From assembly GCA_016708265.1 (NCBI GenBank), contig JADJGA010000004.1:434001-498000 (forward strand): DNA of 64,000 nt, written 5' to 3'. Below the pieces are notes generated by a model. It searched no databases and was not told where the DNA came from. It saw nothing but the letters and a program-made list of their open reading frames with translations. This stretch comes from Saprospiraceae bacterium. GTDB taxonomy: Bacteria > Bacteroidota > Bacteroidia > Chitinophagales > Saprospiraceae. The position numbers and the translations under genes were made by a program. Positions 38,468-47,704 of this stretch are shown piece after piece (the first letter of the stretch is position 1; every line of letters starts with the position of its first letter).

Positions 38468-40552
38468 CTAAAATTTAAATATCGATTCATCAAAACTCTT
38501 ATTGATCTTGACATCAGCTATTGTAAGTTCAAGTGGAAATGGCATTGCCCCCTTCATTATAATTTTTCCGGGCAGCATCACTCCATCATAGTTCTTATAA
38601 TCCTTAAATTCTCTTGTTATGGTCTGGGATTCTCCCCCTTCCGAAATGGATTTTTCCTCGATTTCAAGTAAAAATGTTTTGGTATTAAAATAGTAGACTG
38701 ATGATTTATTACCGGATTTTGACTGAATTGTATAATACTCAGTTCCTTCTACTTTCTCAGTATTGCCCAGTGAATACTTATCACTGCTCATTCCCTGAAC
38801 AGGAAAGATAAATGACTCTTCGATGGCTTCTTTAAGTTCCTGTTCCTGAAGGTCTTTCTTTTGGCCCTGCATTGACTGGTATCCTTTCACTCCGTTGCAA
38901 ACCTGTTCCTGCATTGTCTGGCCCATCATATTCACCTTCATGGCACTTTTTTTGCCTTCAGTTTTTAGTTCCCAGATTTCCAGTTTCATACCCTGCATTT
39001 CAGCAGTATATGATGATTCCAGGGTTTTCACATTGTCAATATTTTTTTGTCCGCCTATAGCATCCATATTTTTAATTAACAGGTCTTTGAGGCTCAGGCC
39101 TGATGAAGCAGGTTTCTCCTCTGCAACCGGTTTTCCGAAAATATCGTACTGATTTACTTTACCGTATTTTTTCAGCTTTTCACTCAGAGTATTTTTATCT
39201 CCTATCACAAGGATATTACACTTATCGGGGCTGAGATACTTCTGAGCCATTTTGAGAATGTCGTCAGAAGTCACAGATTCCATATTTTTCAGATAATCCC
39301 TGTAAAAGCTCTTTGGCAGCTTGTATCTTTCTGTTTTCAATGCAAATTCAGCTATTGTATTCGGGTCTTCCAATGCCATGCCGAAATTTCCGGACATTAC
39401 GCTTTTCACAACCTTCAGTTCTTCAGCCGCAACAGGTACTGTCCTCAATTTTTTTAGTTCTATCAATACCTGGTCAATTGCAGTGTCAGTTACTTCATTT
39501 CTTACAGATGCACTTGTGTAGAACTGGCCAATTTCCATGTCATCATTCAGACTGGACCTGATACCGTATGTGTATCCCCTATCCTCTCTGAGATTCTGAT
39601 TCAGTCTGCTTCTGAAATATCCACCAAGTATAGTATTCATAATTCTGACTTTGATCAGATCGGGACTGTTTGGTTTCAGATCCACAGGATATGTGACACC
39701 AATGACCGACTGAACAGCACCTCTTTTTGCTACGTAATTTGCTGTTGTTTTATCCGGAAAACTTATTTTTGGTAGTGGATCAGTGGAAAAACCCTTATTA
39801 GCCCATTTACCAAATAATTTCTCAGCCAGCATTCTGGCATCTTCTCCTTTAATATCACCTACAAAAACAAGGTATGAATCATAGGCATTAAAATATTTAT
39901 TATATAGCTCTTTACAGTCTTCAACCATCAATTTACTACAGGTTTCTTCAGTTGCCACCTCTCCGTAAGGGTGCTCTGAACCATAGTTGAGAACAGAAGC
40001 TACAATTCCGGAAATAGCATTAGGTTCATCTTTCAATGAAGCCAGCTCAGACATTTTTTGTGTCTTGATCTTATCAAATTCACTTTGAGGAAAAGCTGGT
40101 TTCAGCACAGCATCGGCTGCTATTTCTAGCATTTTATCAGCATATTTTGACAATCCAGAGACGTAGAAGCCGTTCTGAGATGTTGAGAACTGAGCTCCTA
40201 AAAAATCTATTTCTTCATCGATTTGCTGTTTTGTTCTTGTCGCAGAACCTTTTGACAACATAGAACCCATGAATTCGCCTACTCCGGCCTTTTTGCCTTC
40301 TTTAAAAGGTTTTCTGTTCAGGAACAATTTTACTCCCAGTTTAGGGACTTTGCTGTTTTCAACAACTATGACCTTCATTCCATTTTCAAGTGTAAATGAC
40401 TGATAGTCTCCAAATGCAATAGCAGGTGCAGGTTTCGGAGCAGGAGCTACCGCCCTGAAATCTACGGGCTGGACCTTGTTTTCAGTCACCATTTTTGGAG
40501 TGCAATGCATAAAAAACACTCCTGATAAAATAATTATTAATAATTTTTTCAT
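38468..40552 (-). CDS. M16 peptidase-family lipoprotein, zinc motif absent, fused to a LolA-like domain
   Basis: 694 residues. Lipobox FFMHC (Cys17). The M16 domain (about 45-475) begins YQSFTLENGMKVIVVENSKVPK; where active members have HxxEH, this one has GVGEFMGSMLSKG, so no zinc site is visible. The second half (MARKLF-like GNFGMALEDPN) is conserved. Residues 480-694 form a separate LolA/outer-membrane-carrier-like domain (MDAIGGQKNIDNVKTLES, YYFNTKTFLLEIEEKS). It lies 55 bases after the active M16 gene, suggesting a catalytic/non-catalytic pair. Confidence 0.87.
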   Translation of the reverse strand: MKKLLIIILSGVFFMHCTPKMVTENKVQPVDFRAVAPAPKPAPAIAFGDYQSFTLENGMKVIVVENSKVPKLGVKLFLNRKPFKEGKKAGVGEFMGSMLSKGSATRTKQQIDEEIDFLGAQFSTSQNGFYVSGLSKYADKMLEIAADAVLKPAFPQSEFDKIKTQKMSELASLKDEPNAISGIVASVLNYGSEHPYGEVATEETCSKLMVEDCKELYNKYFNAYDSYLVFVGDIKGEDARMLAEKLFGKWANKGFSTDPLPKISFPDKTTANYVAKRGAVQSVIGVTYPVDLKPNSPDLIKVRIMNTILGGYFRSRLNQNLREDRGYTYGIRSSLNDDMEIGQFYTSASVRNEVTDTAIDQVLIELKKLRTVPVAAEELKVVKSVMSGNFGMALEDPNTIAEFALKTERYKLPKSFYRDYLKNMESVTSDDILKMAQKYLSPDKCNILVIGDKNTLSEKLKKYGKVNQYDIFGKPVAEEKPASSGLSLKDLLIKNMDAIGGQKNIDNVKTLESSYTAEMQGMKLEIWELKTEGKKSAMKVNMMGQTMQEQVCNGVKGYQSMQGQKKDLQEQELKEAIEESFIFPVQGMSSDKYSLGNTEKVEGTEYYTIQSKSGNKSSVYYFNTKTFLLEIEEKSISEGGESQTITREFKDYKNYDGVMLPGKIIMKGAMPFPLELTIADVKINKSFDESIFKF

Positions 40553-40606
40553 GATTTATTATTTATTCTTTTTTTCAAACTTTTATAATTCTGATAGGAT
40601 TTGATA

Positions 40607-41923
40607 TCAATTCTCTTTTGGCAAATAATACAAAACTACCCTGTTTTTCTCATTAAAATAATTAAAAGCCACTTTCTGAATGTCTTCCTTGGTAACAGCC
40701 ATAAAATTGCTGAGTTCTGTATTTATAAGGTTAGTATTGCCATAAAACATTTTGTAGTTAGCAAGATTTTCTGCAATGCTCACCATACTTGTATTATCAC
40801 TGACAAACTGAGATTCCACCATATTTCTGAGTTTCTGGAACTCCTGATCACTGATCGGATTTTCCTTTATCTTATTGATCTCATCATGAATAGTATTTTC
40901 TATTTTTTTTGCATCAACTCCCATATTTGCAACTGCAAAAACCAGATGAATTCCCGGATCTTCCAGCGGGAATGGAAAACTGCCTACATAGACAGCAGAT
41001 TGTTCTTCATCGATCAATTTTTTATTAAGCCTGGAACTGTTTCCTCCGGATAAAAGTTGAGATAGCATATAGGCTGAATAAAAGTCTTTTGTGCCGATAG
41101 CCGGTATCCTGTATGCCTCAACATAAGCCGGTAACTGAATATTGTCATAGACTGTATCACGCACTTCTCCATTAAGATAAGGTTCGGGACGATAATTCGC
41201 TGCCAGTGTTTTCGAACCCTTAGGAATTGTACCAAAATATTTTTCTATCATTGCTTTAGCCTCATCGATATTCAGATCACCGGCTATAGATAATACAGCA
41301 TTATTTGGAACATAAAATGTATTGTAAAAATCTTTAAAATCGTCAAATGATGCGGCATTCAGATGGTCCATTGAACCGATGACAGGCCACCTGTATGGAT
41401 GGACTGAATAAGCCCTTTTGAATGTTTCCTGCATCAATCCTCCATAAGGCTGATTATCGACTCTTTGTCTTTTTTCTTCCTTAACAACCTGTCTTTGGGT
41501 CTCGATCCCTATAGAATCTACATTTGCATGCAGCATCCTTTCTGATTCAAGCCAAAGAGCAAGTTCGAGATTATTGGAAGGTAATATCTCATAGTAAAAT
41601 GTCCTGTCCTGATTAGTATTTGCATTATTGGTGCCTCCCACGTTTTGCAGGTACTTATCAAATTCTCCACGCTTTATATATTTGCTGCCTTCAAACATCA
41701 GGTGCTCAAAAAAATGCGCGAAACCAGTTCTTTCCGGATTTTCATTTTTTGAACCCACATGATACATTACCGAAACTGCTACAATAGGAATAGTATGATC
41801 CTCATGAAGTATCACATGCAGTCCGTTGCTTAATTCATATTCATGAAATTGTATCTTTCCGGTCTGAGAGAACAAGGGAAAATACAAAAACATGATCAAC
41901 AAGTAAAAAAAGATTTTTTTCAT
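40607..41923 (-). CDS. M16 zinc peptidase, catalytically competent
   Basis: 438 residues with a signal peptide (FFYLLIMFLYFPLFSQ). The zinc motif HFFEH (H70, E73, H74) is followed by a conserved third ligand Glu in QRQVVKEEKRQR (about residue 149-150). The C-terminal half (VALSQLLSGGNSSRL) carries the substrate-binding R/Y of the family. It is predicted to act in the periplasm on small peptides, possibly as a dimer with the zinc-less partner downstream. Confidence 0.93.
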   Translation of the reverse strand: MKKIFFYLLIMFLYFPLFSQTGKIQFHEYELSNGLHVILHEDHTIPIVAVSVMYHVGSKNENPERTGFAHFFEHLMFEGSKYIKRGEFDKYLQNVGGTNNANTNQDRTFYYEILPSNNLELALWLESERMLHANVDSIGIETQRQVVKEEKRQRVDNQPYGGLMQETFKRAYSVHPYRWPVIGSMDHLNAASFDDFKDFYNTFYVPNNAVLSIAGDLNIDEAKAMIEKYFGTIPKGSKTLAANYRPEPYLNGEVRDTVYDNIQLPAYVEAYRIPAIGTKDFYSAYMLSQLLSGGNSSRLNKKLIDEEQSAVYVGSFPFPLEDPGIHLVFAVANMGVDAKKIENTIHDEINKIKENPISDQEFQKLRNMVESQFVSDNTSMVSIAENLANYKMFYGNTNLINTELSNFMAVTKEDIQKVAFNYFNEKNRVVLYYLPKEN

Positions 41924-42042
41924 AATTTTATTTTTTCAATTTAAAATTCAAAATTAAATTTAAGATAAAAAGTCAGGATCATTAATAGATGAAACCCTGT
42001 AAACTATATACGTACTCTATTTAAAAACATAAATTAATTAAA

Positions 42043-43296
42043 TTATCTTCTTATGGCTTCTACCGGATCAAGTTTTGATGCTTTGAATGCAGGCCAGAAT
42101 CCTGCAATGATCCCCACACCTATACTCCATAATACTCCGTAAAGTATATTATTGACAGATAAAAACATTGTAAAATCCACATAATTGTTTATTATCCTGG
42201 TCGAGGCCCAAACCAGAAAAATCCCAACTAAGCCTCCTGCCAGGCTAAGAATAATTGCTTCTATCAAAAATTCAAGAAGAATTACTATCCTCCTTGCCCC
42301 AATAGCTTTTTTGATACCGATAATATTTGTTCTCTCTTTAACTGAAACAAACATTATGTTGGCAATGCTTACCATTCCGACTATAAGAGCGAAAATCCCT
42401 ATAAAAAAACCTGCTATGTTGATAGATGCAAAAACAGAATCCAGAATTTTCATAAAAAGTGATGATTCATTTATTGCAAAATCATTATCTTCCAGTGGTT
42501 TCAATCCACGAACCTTCCTCATAGCTACTACAATTTCATCAGTCATTTTAGTCAGATTCTTGTCATCATAAGCTTGTACACTCAACATTCTCCCTGTTCT
42601 GAGAGGATCTTTAACATCAATAAATTTTCGTGCTGTATTGTAATTAATCAATATTGCATCATCAAATGGCATCACATTTACTATATTGTCACCTTCTTTA
42701 TTAATGACACCTATCACATTAAATTTCTGTCCGTAAAAACTTATAGTCTTATTGATAGGGTTTATGCCTTTGAATAATTCCTTTGCAATGTTATAGCCCA
42801 ATATTACCTTATTCAGACCCTGGTTGTATTCCTGCCTTGTGAAATACCTACCATCATCAAACTCCATTTTCATCATTTCACCAAATTCCCAGGTTGGAGC
42901 AAGTATATATGCTCCTTCTACACTCGAAGATTTGAATTTTATAGTTTTACCAGCTACAAATAGTGTAAATGTTGCCTGCTTAGCACTCTTAACATTATTT
43001 TTAATCGCTTTATAGTCCTTGAAATCAATATCAGGACGTCTTTTGTATTTCCAGTAATTGTCGCGGGGGTTTTCGTTCCAGGGCATTTTATCGATATACA
43101 CTATATCAGTACCAAGTTTGGCAAAACTGCTTTTTATATTGAATTCAAGTGAGTCAACAGCAGTCTTGACAATTACTATACTGAAAATTCCGATTGTAAT
43201 CCCAAGTAAAGAAAGAATTGTTCTTAGTTTGTTATTGACCAACTGGCTTTTTGCCTGAAGAATGCTTTCATAAATGATCTTTAGATATAACTTCAT
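42043..43296 (-). CDS. MacB/FtsX-type ABC transporter permease
   Basis: 417 residues from ATG 43296. An N-terminal membrane helix (RTILSLLGITIGIFSIVIV) is followed by a large periplasmic MacB_PCD domain (about 50-290), then three C-terminal helices (INIAGFFIGIFALIVGMVSIANIMF, LLEFLIEAIILSLAGGLVGIFLVW, ILYGVLWSIGVGIIAGFWPAF). The signature VKERTNIIGIKKAIGARR and end PVEAIRR are typical. The ATPase partner is not in this window, so the exported substrate is unknown. Confidence 0.9.
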   Translation of the reverse strand: MKLYLKIIYESILQAKSQLVNNKLRTILSLLGITIGIFSIVIVKTAVDSLEFNIKSSFAKLGTDIVYIDKMPWNENPRDNYWKYKRRPDIDFKDYKAIKNNVKSAKQATFTLFVAGKTIKFKSSSVEGAYILAPTWEFGEMMKMEFDDGRYFTRQEYNQGLNKVILGYNIAKELFKGINPINKTISFYGQKFNVIGVINKEGDNIVNVMPFDDAILINYNTARKFIDVKDPLRTGRMLSVQAYDDKNLTKMTDEIVVAMRKVRGLKPLEDNDFAINESSLFMKILDSVFASINIAGFFIGIFALIVGMVSIANIMFVSVKERTNIIGIKKAIGARRIVILLEFLIEAIILSLAGGLVGIFLVWASTRIINNYVDFTMFLSVNNILYGVLWSIGVGIIAGFWPAFKASKLDPVEAIRR

Positions 43297-43592
43297 TTTG
43301 TTAAATTTCAATATTAAAATGTTACTATTACACTTACAACATTATTATTTGCTGAGGAGTTTTTAATAATTTCCTGGTATAAATTAAACCTTAAAAACAA
43401 CAAATTATCTGGTAATATAATAAATAATGAAAAAATGTAAATTTCAAAGAACCAAAGTAGCTCAAATTAAGTTATGATAAAAGAAGTTTAGATTAACAGC
43501 ACTAAAAAATCTGCAAATCTCATTTAAATTTCAATTTAGTATATGATTTGTTTTTTTTAATGCTATTTTTGCAAAAAATTTTAAAACCACAT

Positions 43593-44657
43593 ATGAAATC
43601 AAAACTTTCCAAATATAATTTCGCTTTACCACCAGAACTCATTGCACAATATCCGGCAAAAGAAAGAGATGAATCGAGGCTGATGGTAATACATAAAGAT
43701 AGTGGAAAAATTGAGCATAAGCTATTTAAAGATCTGATTGATTATGTCAATGACGGAGATGTGTTTGCAATAAACAATACCAAGGTTTTTCCTGCAAGAC
43801 TATATGGAAATAAAGAAAAAACAGGAGCCAGAATAGAAGTATTTTTATTGAGGGAATTAAATACAAAGCTTAGATTGTGGGATGTATTAGTCGATCCGGC
43901 AAGAAAGATCAGAGTAGGAAACAAGTTATATTTTGAAAAGGAAGGTGAATCTGAAGAACTGGTAGCTGAGGTACTGGACAACACAACATCAAGAGGCAGA
44001 ACGATCAGATTCCTTTATGACGGAACCGATGAGGAATTTAATAGCGCACTCAGGAGAATGGGACATACTCCGCTCCCAAAATACATAGGCAGGAGTGAGG
44101 AGTTGTTTGATACAGAAAGATATCAAACTATATTTGCAAAAACAGACGGTGCTGTTGCAGCCCCTACTGCAGGGTTACATTTCACCAAAACATTGATGAA
44201 AAGACTTGAACTGATAGGAGCTGATTTTGCAGAATTAACATTGCATATAGGGATCGGAACATTCAGGACTATTGATGTTGAAGACCTTTCAAAGCATAAA
44301 ATGGATGCAGAATATTTTCAGATCCCTGAAAAATCTGTTGATCTTATCAATAATGCCAAAGAAAACGGAAAAAGAGTCTTTAGTGTTGGAACAACCTGTA
44401 CTAGAGCCCTCGAATCATCTATCACTGCTACAAGGAAATTGAGATCTTCTGAAGGATGGACAAATCTTTTCATTTATCCTCCTTATGATTTTCAAATCAC
44501 AGATGCAATTATAACAAATTTTCATCTGCCAAAATCGAGTTTGCTCATAATGATAAGTGCTTTTGCAGATACAGACCTTATTATGGATGCATATAGTGTT
44601 GCCATTCAGGAAAAATATAAATTTTTCTCTTACGGTGATGCTATGTTAATTATTTAA
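43593..44657 (+). CDS. queA: S-adenosylmethionine:tRNA ribosyltransferase-isomerase
   Basis: Transfers the ribosyl group of SAM to preQ1 in tRNA during queuosine synthesis. 354 residues from ATG 43593 (MKSKLSKYNFALPPELIAQYP). Family motifs: DVFAINNTKVFPARLYG, RMGHTPLPKYI, TDGAVAAPTAGLHFT and LHIGIGTFRTIDVEDL. A possible -7 element (TATTTTTG, 43564-43571) lies just upstream. Other queuosine genes are not here. Confidence 0.97.
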   Translation: MKSKLSKYNFALPPELIAQYPAKERDESRLMVIHKDSGKIEHKLFKDLIDYVNDGDVFAINNTKVFPARLYGNKEKTGARIEVFLLRELNTKLRLWDVLVDPARKIRVGNKLYFEKEGESEELVAEVLDNTTSRGRTIRFLYDGTDEEFNSALRRMGHTPLPKYIGRSEELFDTERYQTIFAKTDGAVAAPTAGLHFTKTLMKRLELIGADFAELTLHIGIGTFRTIDVEDLSKHKMDAEYFQIPEKSVDLINNAKENGKRVFSVGTTCTRALESSITATRKLRSSEGWTNLFIYPPYDFQITDAIITNFHLPKSSLLIMISAFADTDLIMDAYSVAIQEKYKFFSYGDAMLII

Positions 44658-44755
44658 TTTTTTTCAGATATTTGTAAACTATTTTTCTTTTTTTTGCATT
44701 ATCTACTATATATTGAAAAAATATAATATTATTACTAAAATTAAAAACTGTTAAT

Positions 44756-44977
44756 ATGTATTGGACACTAGAAATGGCTCACCATTTGGAAGATGCTCCC
44801 TGGCCTGCTACAAGGGATGAACTACTTGATTATGCTATTCGTTCAGGATTGCCGATTGAGGTAATCGAAAACTTACAGGAAATGGAAGATGAAGAGGAAA
44901 TATATGAAACCATTGAAGACATCTGGCCTGATTATCCGCGAAAAGATGATTTCCTATTCAATGAAGATGAATATTAA
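44756..44977 (+). CDS. DUF2795 family small acidic protein
   Basis: 73 residues, strongly acidic at the C-terminus. MYWTLEMAHHLEDAPWPATRDELLDYAIRSGLP followed by VIENLQEMEDEEE matches the DUF2795 helix-turn-helix-like fold, which is conserved in most Bacteroidota. Its function is unknown. It lies alone on the plus strand with its own terminator and cmk directly after it. Confidence 0.85.
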   Translation: MYWTLEMAHHLEDAPWPATRDELLDYAIRSGLPIEVIENLQEMEDEEEIYETIEDIWPDYPRKDDFLFNEDEY

Positions 44978-45006
44978 AAATTAACTGTTAATATCTATTA
45001 AATCAT

Positions 45007-45047
45007 AAAGTCTTGTATTCAAAAAATGCAGGACTTTTATTTTTTTT
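45007..45047 (+). terminator. Terminator of the DUF2795 gene
   Basis: Stem aaagtcttgta (45007-45017) pairs with tgcaggacttt (45027-45037), including two G-U pairs, followed by a T-rich tract to 45047. It ends directly before the cmk start codon at 45050, so cmk likely has a leaderless or read-through transcript. Confidence 0.8.
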
Positions 45048-45049
45048 AA

Positions 45050-45748
45050 ATGAAGAAAAAAGTCAGGACGTACAGGATTGCCATTGATGGTCATTCTTCA
45101 TCCGGTAAATCAACAATTGCAAAAAGTGTGGCAGCAGTACTTGGTTACAAATATATTGATACCGGAGCTATGTACAGGGCAATAACATATAAAATTTTAT
45201 CCGGAAATATTTCTCCGGATGATATTGATGGGATAAAAAATCTTCTCAATACTACCTCCATTGATTTCTATGTAGAAGACAATAAGAATTTCATAATTCT
45301 GGATGGTTTGAATGTCGAAAATGAAATAAGAAATCTGAAAATTTCAGAAATGGTAAGTGAAGTATCTGCAATTGCTGAAGTCAGGGATTTCCTAGTTAAA
45401 AGGCAGAAAGAACTCGGACTGGGTGTCGGGGTTGTTATGGACGGAAGGGATATTGGTACCGTAGTCATGCCAGATGCAGATTTTAAATTTTTTGTGACAG
45501 CTTCCCTTGAAATACGAGCAATTAGAAGACAAACGGAGCTGGAAGCAAAGTCGAAAGAAAAAGTAAATTATAACCAGATACTTGCAAATCTTAAAAAACG
45601 AGATGAAATCGATTCCTCCCGTAAACACAGCCCGTTAAAAATAGCTGAGGATGCTATAATTATAGACACAAGTTATTTAACCATTGATGAGCAATTGAAT
45701 AAAATAATTGACATTATAGAAAACAAAAAAGGAAAGCAGACAAAATAG
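45050..45748 (+). CDS. cmk: Cytidylate kinase
   Basis: Phosphorylates CMP/dCMP. 232 residues, normal length. P-loop GHSSSGKSTIA (14-24), the CMP-binding DTGAMYRAIT (residues 39-48), and the Bacteroidota-typical VVMDGRDIGTVVMPDADFKFF with the R of RDIGT. The C-terminal LKKRDEIDSSRKHSPLK is also conserved. It starts 2 bases after the DUF2795 terminator and its 3' end overlaps a terminator for the opposite strand. Confidence 0.96.
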   Translation: MKKKVRTYRIAIDGHSSSGKSTIAKSVAAVLGYKYIDTGAMYRAITYKILSGNISPDDIDGIKNLLNTTSIDFYVEDNKNFIILDGLNVENEIRNLKISEMVSEVSAIAEVRDFLVKRQKELGLGVGVVMDGRDIGTVVMPDADFKFFVTASLEIRAIRRQTELEAKSKEKVNYNQILANLKKRDEIDSSRKHSPLKIAEDAIIIDTSYLTIDEQLNKIIDIIENKKGKQTK

Positions 45749-45763
45749 TCAATTGCTTTCCTT
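45727..45763 (-). terminator. Terminator for the PUR-family gene, overlapping the 3' end of cmk
   Basis: Stem aaggaaagca/tgctttcctt (45729-45738 with 45754-45763), followed in the minus direction by TTTTTTG. The hairpin spans the last codons and stop of cmk on the other strand. Confidence 0.8.
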
Positions 45764-45814
45764 AAATCGTATATAAGAAAAAAATAGTTTCAGGAACAAA
45801 TTGGCAAAACAGGT

Positions 45815-46198
45815 CTACCAGGTCATATCTTCTTCAGCATGAGATTTTTCTGATTGATCACCTTCTCCTTTGAATCCACCTGACTCTTCCTGCTGCCTTT
45901 CCCACTCTTCCTGTCTTCTGTCGAATTCATCAAAATCATAATCCGGCATCAGATTTGTTTTCACATGAGTCACTGTTTCATCCAATGATTTCAAAAATCT
46001 GTTGAAATCTTCTTTATAAAGAAAGATCTTGTGTCTTTCATACCCCTCTCCTCCAAATTTTTTAGTGCTTTCAGTAAGTGTAATAAAATAATCTCCCCCT
46101 TTTGTTTCTCTGACATCAAAAAAATAAGTCCTTCTTTTTCCGGCTTTAATTTTCAATGAGTAAACAGGTTCCAATTTCTTTTTATCTTCGTATTCCAC
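45815..46198 (-). CDS. PUR-domain nucleic-acid-binding protein (DUF3276)
   Basis: 127 residues. The PUR/DUF3276 core (residues 10-85) has YSLKIKAGKRRTYFFDVRETKGGDYFITLTESTK and HKIFLYKEDFNRFLKSLDE. Its acidic, disordered tail (EEWERQQEESGG...EEDMTW) is typical of Bacteroidota members. Spirochaete and Bacteroidota PUR proteins bind ssDNA/RNA; the target here is unknown. A Bacteroidota-type promoter lies 35-63 bases upstream. Confidence 0.88.
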   Translation of the reverse strand: MEYEDKKKLEPVYSLKIKAGKRRTYFFDVRETKGGDYFITLTESTKKFGGEGYERHKIFLYKEDFNRFLKSLDETVTHVKTNLMPDYDFDEFDRRQEEWERQQEESGGFKGEGDQSEKSHAEEDMTW

Positions 46199-46232
46199 CT
46201 TTCAGTTTTTATTAATTAATGAATCACAAACA

Positions 46233-46261
46233 CAAAAATACAATTTATATTTAAAAACAAA
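46233..46261 (-). promoter_or_regulatory. Promoter of the PUR-family gene
   Basis: On the minus strand, TTTG (RC of 46258-46261), 17 bases, then TATTTTTG (RC of 46233-46240), about 35 bases before the start codon. Confidence 0.7.
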
Positions 46262-46432
46262 AATATTATATATTAAAATATCAGGTTTTAACCTGAAAAA
46301 TTCATTAGAATTTTTCACTCAAAGAGCTGACGAATTGCAAAATATTGATATTCAAGAAGTAAATAGATTTATTATGAGAAATACTGTACTCCAAAAGAGG
46401 GAAAGAATATTTTGGAATTGTCAGGGTTAACC

Positions 46433-46470
46433 ATGACATAAAATATTGGAATTCAATATTTTATCGTCAT
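46433..46470. terminator. Near-palindromic hairpin downstream of accD
   Basis: ATGACATAAAATATT (46433-46447) pairs with AATATTTTATCGTCAT (to 46470) with one bulged base, centred on gaattc. A short T-run follows on the plus side. It lies 43 bases past the accD stop; because the T-run is on the plus side it may be a terminator for plus-strand transcription or a simple structured spacer. Confidence 0.5.
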
Positions 46471-46512
46471 TTTTCACATGAATTTATAATTCTTGTGAAT
46501 AATTCAGGTTAA

Positions 46513-47385
46513 TCACTTATTCTCAGATATTTTTGCTTCATATTTGGTGGAAAACAATGATACAAGATCGTAGACTGTTTCTTTAAGATCTTTTCTGTGA
46601 CATATAAAATCAAGAAAACCATGATCCAGTAAAAATTCTGAAGTCTGAAATCCTTCAGGAAGATCACTTTTTATAGTTTCCTTAATAACGCGCGGACCAG
46701 CAAATCCTATCAAAGCTTCGGGTTCTGCAAAATTAACATCACCAAGCATTGCATAGGATGCCGTCACTCCACCTGTAGTCGGATTTGTAAGTAATGAAAA
46801 ATATGGTAATCCGGCATTTGACAATTGGGCTAACTGAACTGAAGTCTTTGCCATTTGCATTAATGAAAATGAAGATTCCATCATTCTCGCTCCACCTGAT
46901 TTGGAAATTATCATTAATGGCTGTTTGTTCTCTATGCAGTAATCAACAGCCCTGCTGATCTTTTCACCAACCACTGAACCCATAGAACCACCTATATAAT
47001 CAAAGTCCATAGCAGCTATTACCAAAGCCTTACTTTTTACCTTGCCGGCAGCAACTTCAATGGCTTCTCTGCCAGGCTTTGTCTTTTCAATCTGCTCAAG
47101 TCTTTCTTTGTACGATTTGAGATCAGAAAAGTCAAGAAAATCAATTGATCTGATATTAGAAAAAAGCCGGGTAAATTTTCCATCAAAAATGATATTAAAA
47201 TACTCATCAGGCCCAATTCTCATATGATGATTACACTGAGTACATACATAAAAATTTTCGGACAAACCCTTATTTGTTGTTGTATGTCCGCAATTCTTAC
47301 ATTTTATCCAAATGCCACTGGGAGTATCTTTTTTGCTTTTTGTATTGGTGTCAACACCCTTTTTCAGTCTTTTAAACCAACCCAT
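46513..47385 (-). CDS. accD: Acetyl-CoA carboxylase carboxyltransferase subunit beta
   Basis: Transfers CO2 from carboxybiotin to acetyl-CoA, with AccA. 290 residues. An N-terminal zinc ribbon (CKNC..CTQC, about 29-51) and the crotonase-like domain with GGSMGSVVGEKISRA, SGGARMMES and TTGGVTASYAMLGDV. The VGEKI and GGVTAS motifs are intact. It stands alone; accA is not in the window. Confidence 0.96.
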   Translation of the reverse strand: MGWFKRLKKGVDTNTKSKKDTPSGIWIKCKNCGHTTTNKGLSENFYVCTQCNHHMRIGPDEYFNIIFDGKFTRLFSNIRSIDFLDFSDLKSYKERLEQIEKTKPGREAIEVAAGKVKSKALVIAAMDFDYIGGSMGSVVGEKISRAVDYCIENKQPLMIISKSGGARMMESSFSLMQMAKTSVQLAQLSNAGLPYFSLLTNPTTGGVTASYAMLGDVNFAEPEALIGFAGPRVIKETIKSDLPEGFQTSEFLLDHGFLDFICHRKDLKETVYDLVSLFSTKYEAKISENK

Positions 47386-47704
47386 ATATTAATATTGAAA
47401 TTTGTTATTTATTCAAACTTCACAGGATTAAGCCGCAAATATAGGAAAAATGTTAAATTTAAAATAATTGGTCACACATTTAAAATATTAAACTCAGCTT
47501 AAAAGAAAAAACAAATAAAAAAAATGTGATGTATTTACTTTGAACTTCAGGAATTTTGCTTTTTTTAATATAAATTTGTATAATTATAATAAGCATTTTT
47601 TAAAGAACAAATGCACTTTTCACACATCAAGATATTGAGGCAATGATTTTTTATGAATTACAAAATGTAATACTTAAAATTTACTTATAAAAATAATTCA
47701 TGCC
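47386..47704. other. Intergenic, AT-rich, between accD and the 47705 lipoprotein
   Basis: A 319-bp spacer between divergent genes. TAAATTTG at 47571-47578 fits a -7 element for the plus-strand gene, but TTTG at 47539-47542 is too far (28 bases) to be a good -33 partner. I see no repeats or RNA gene. Confidence 0.5.
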
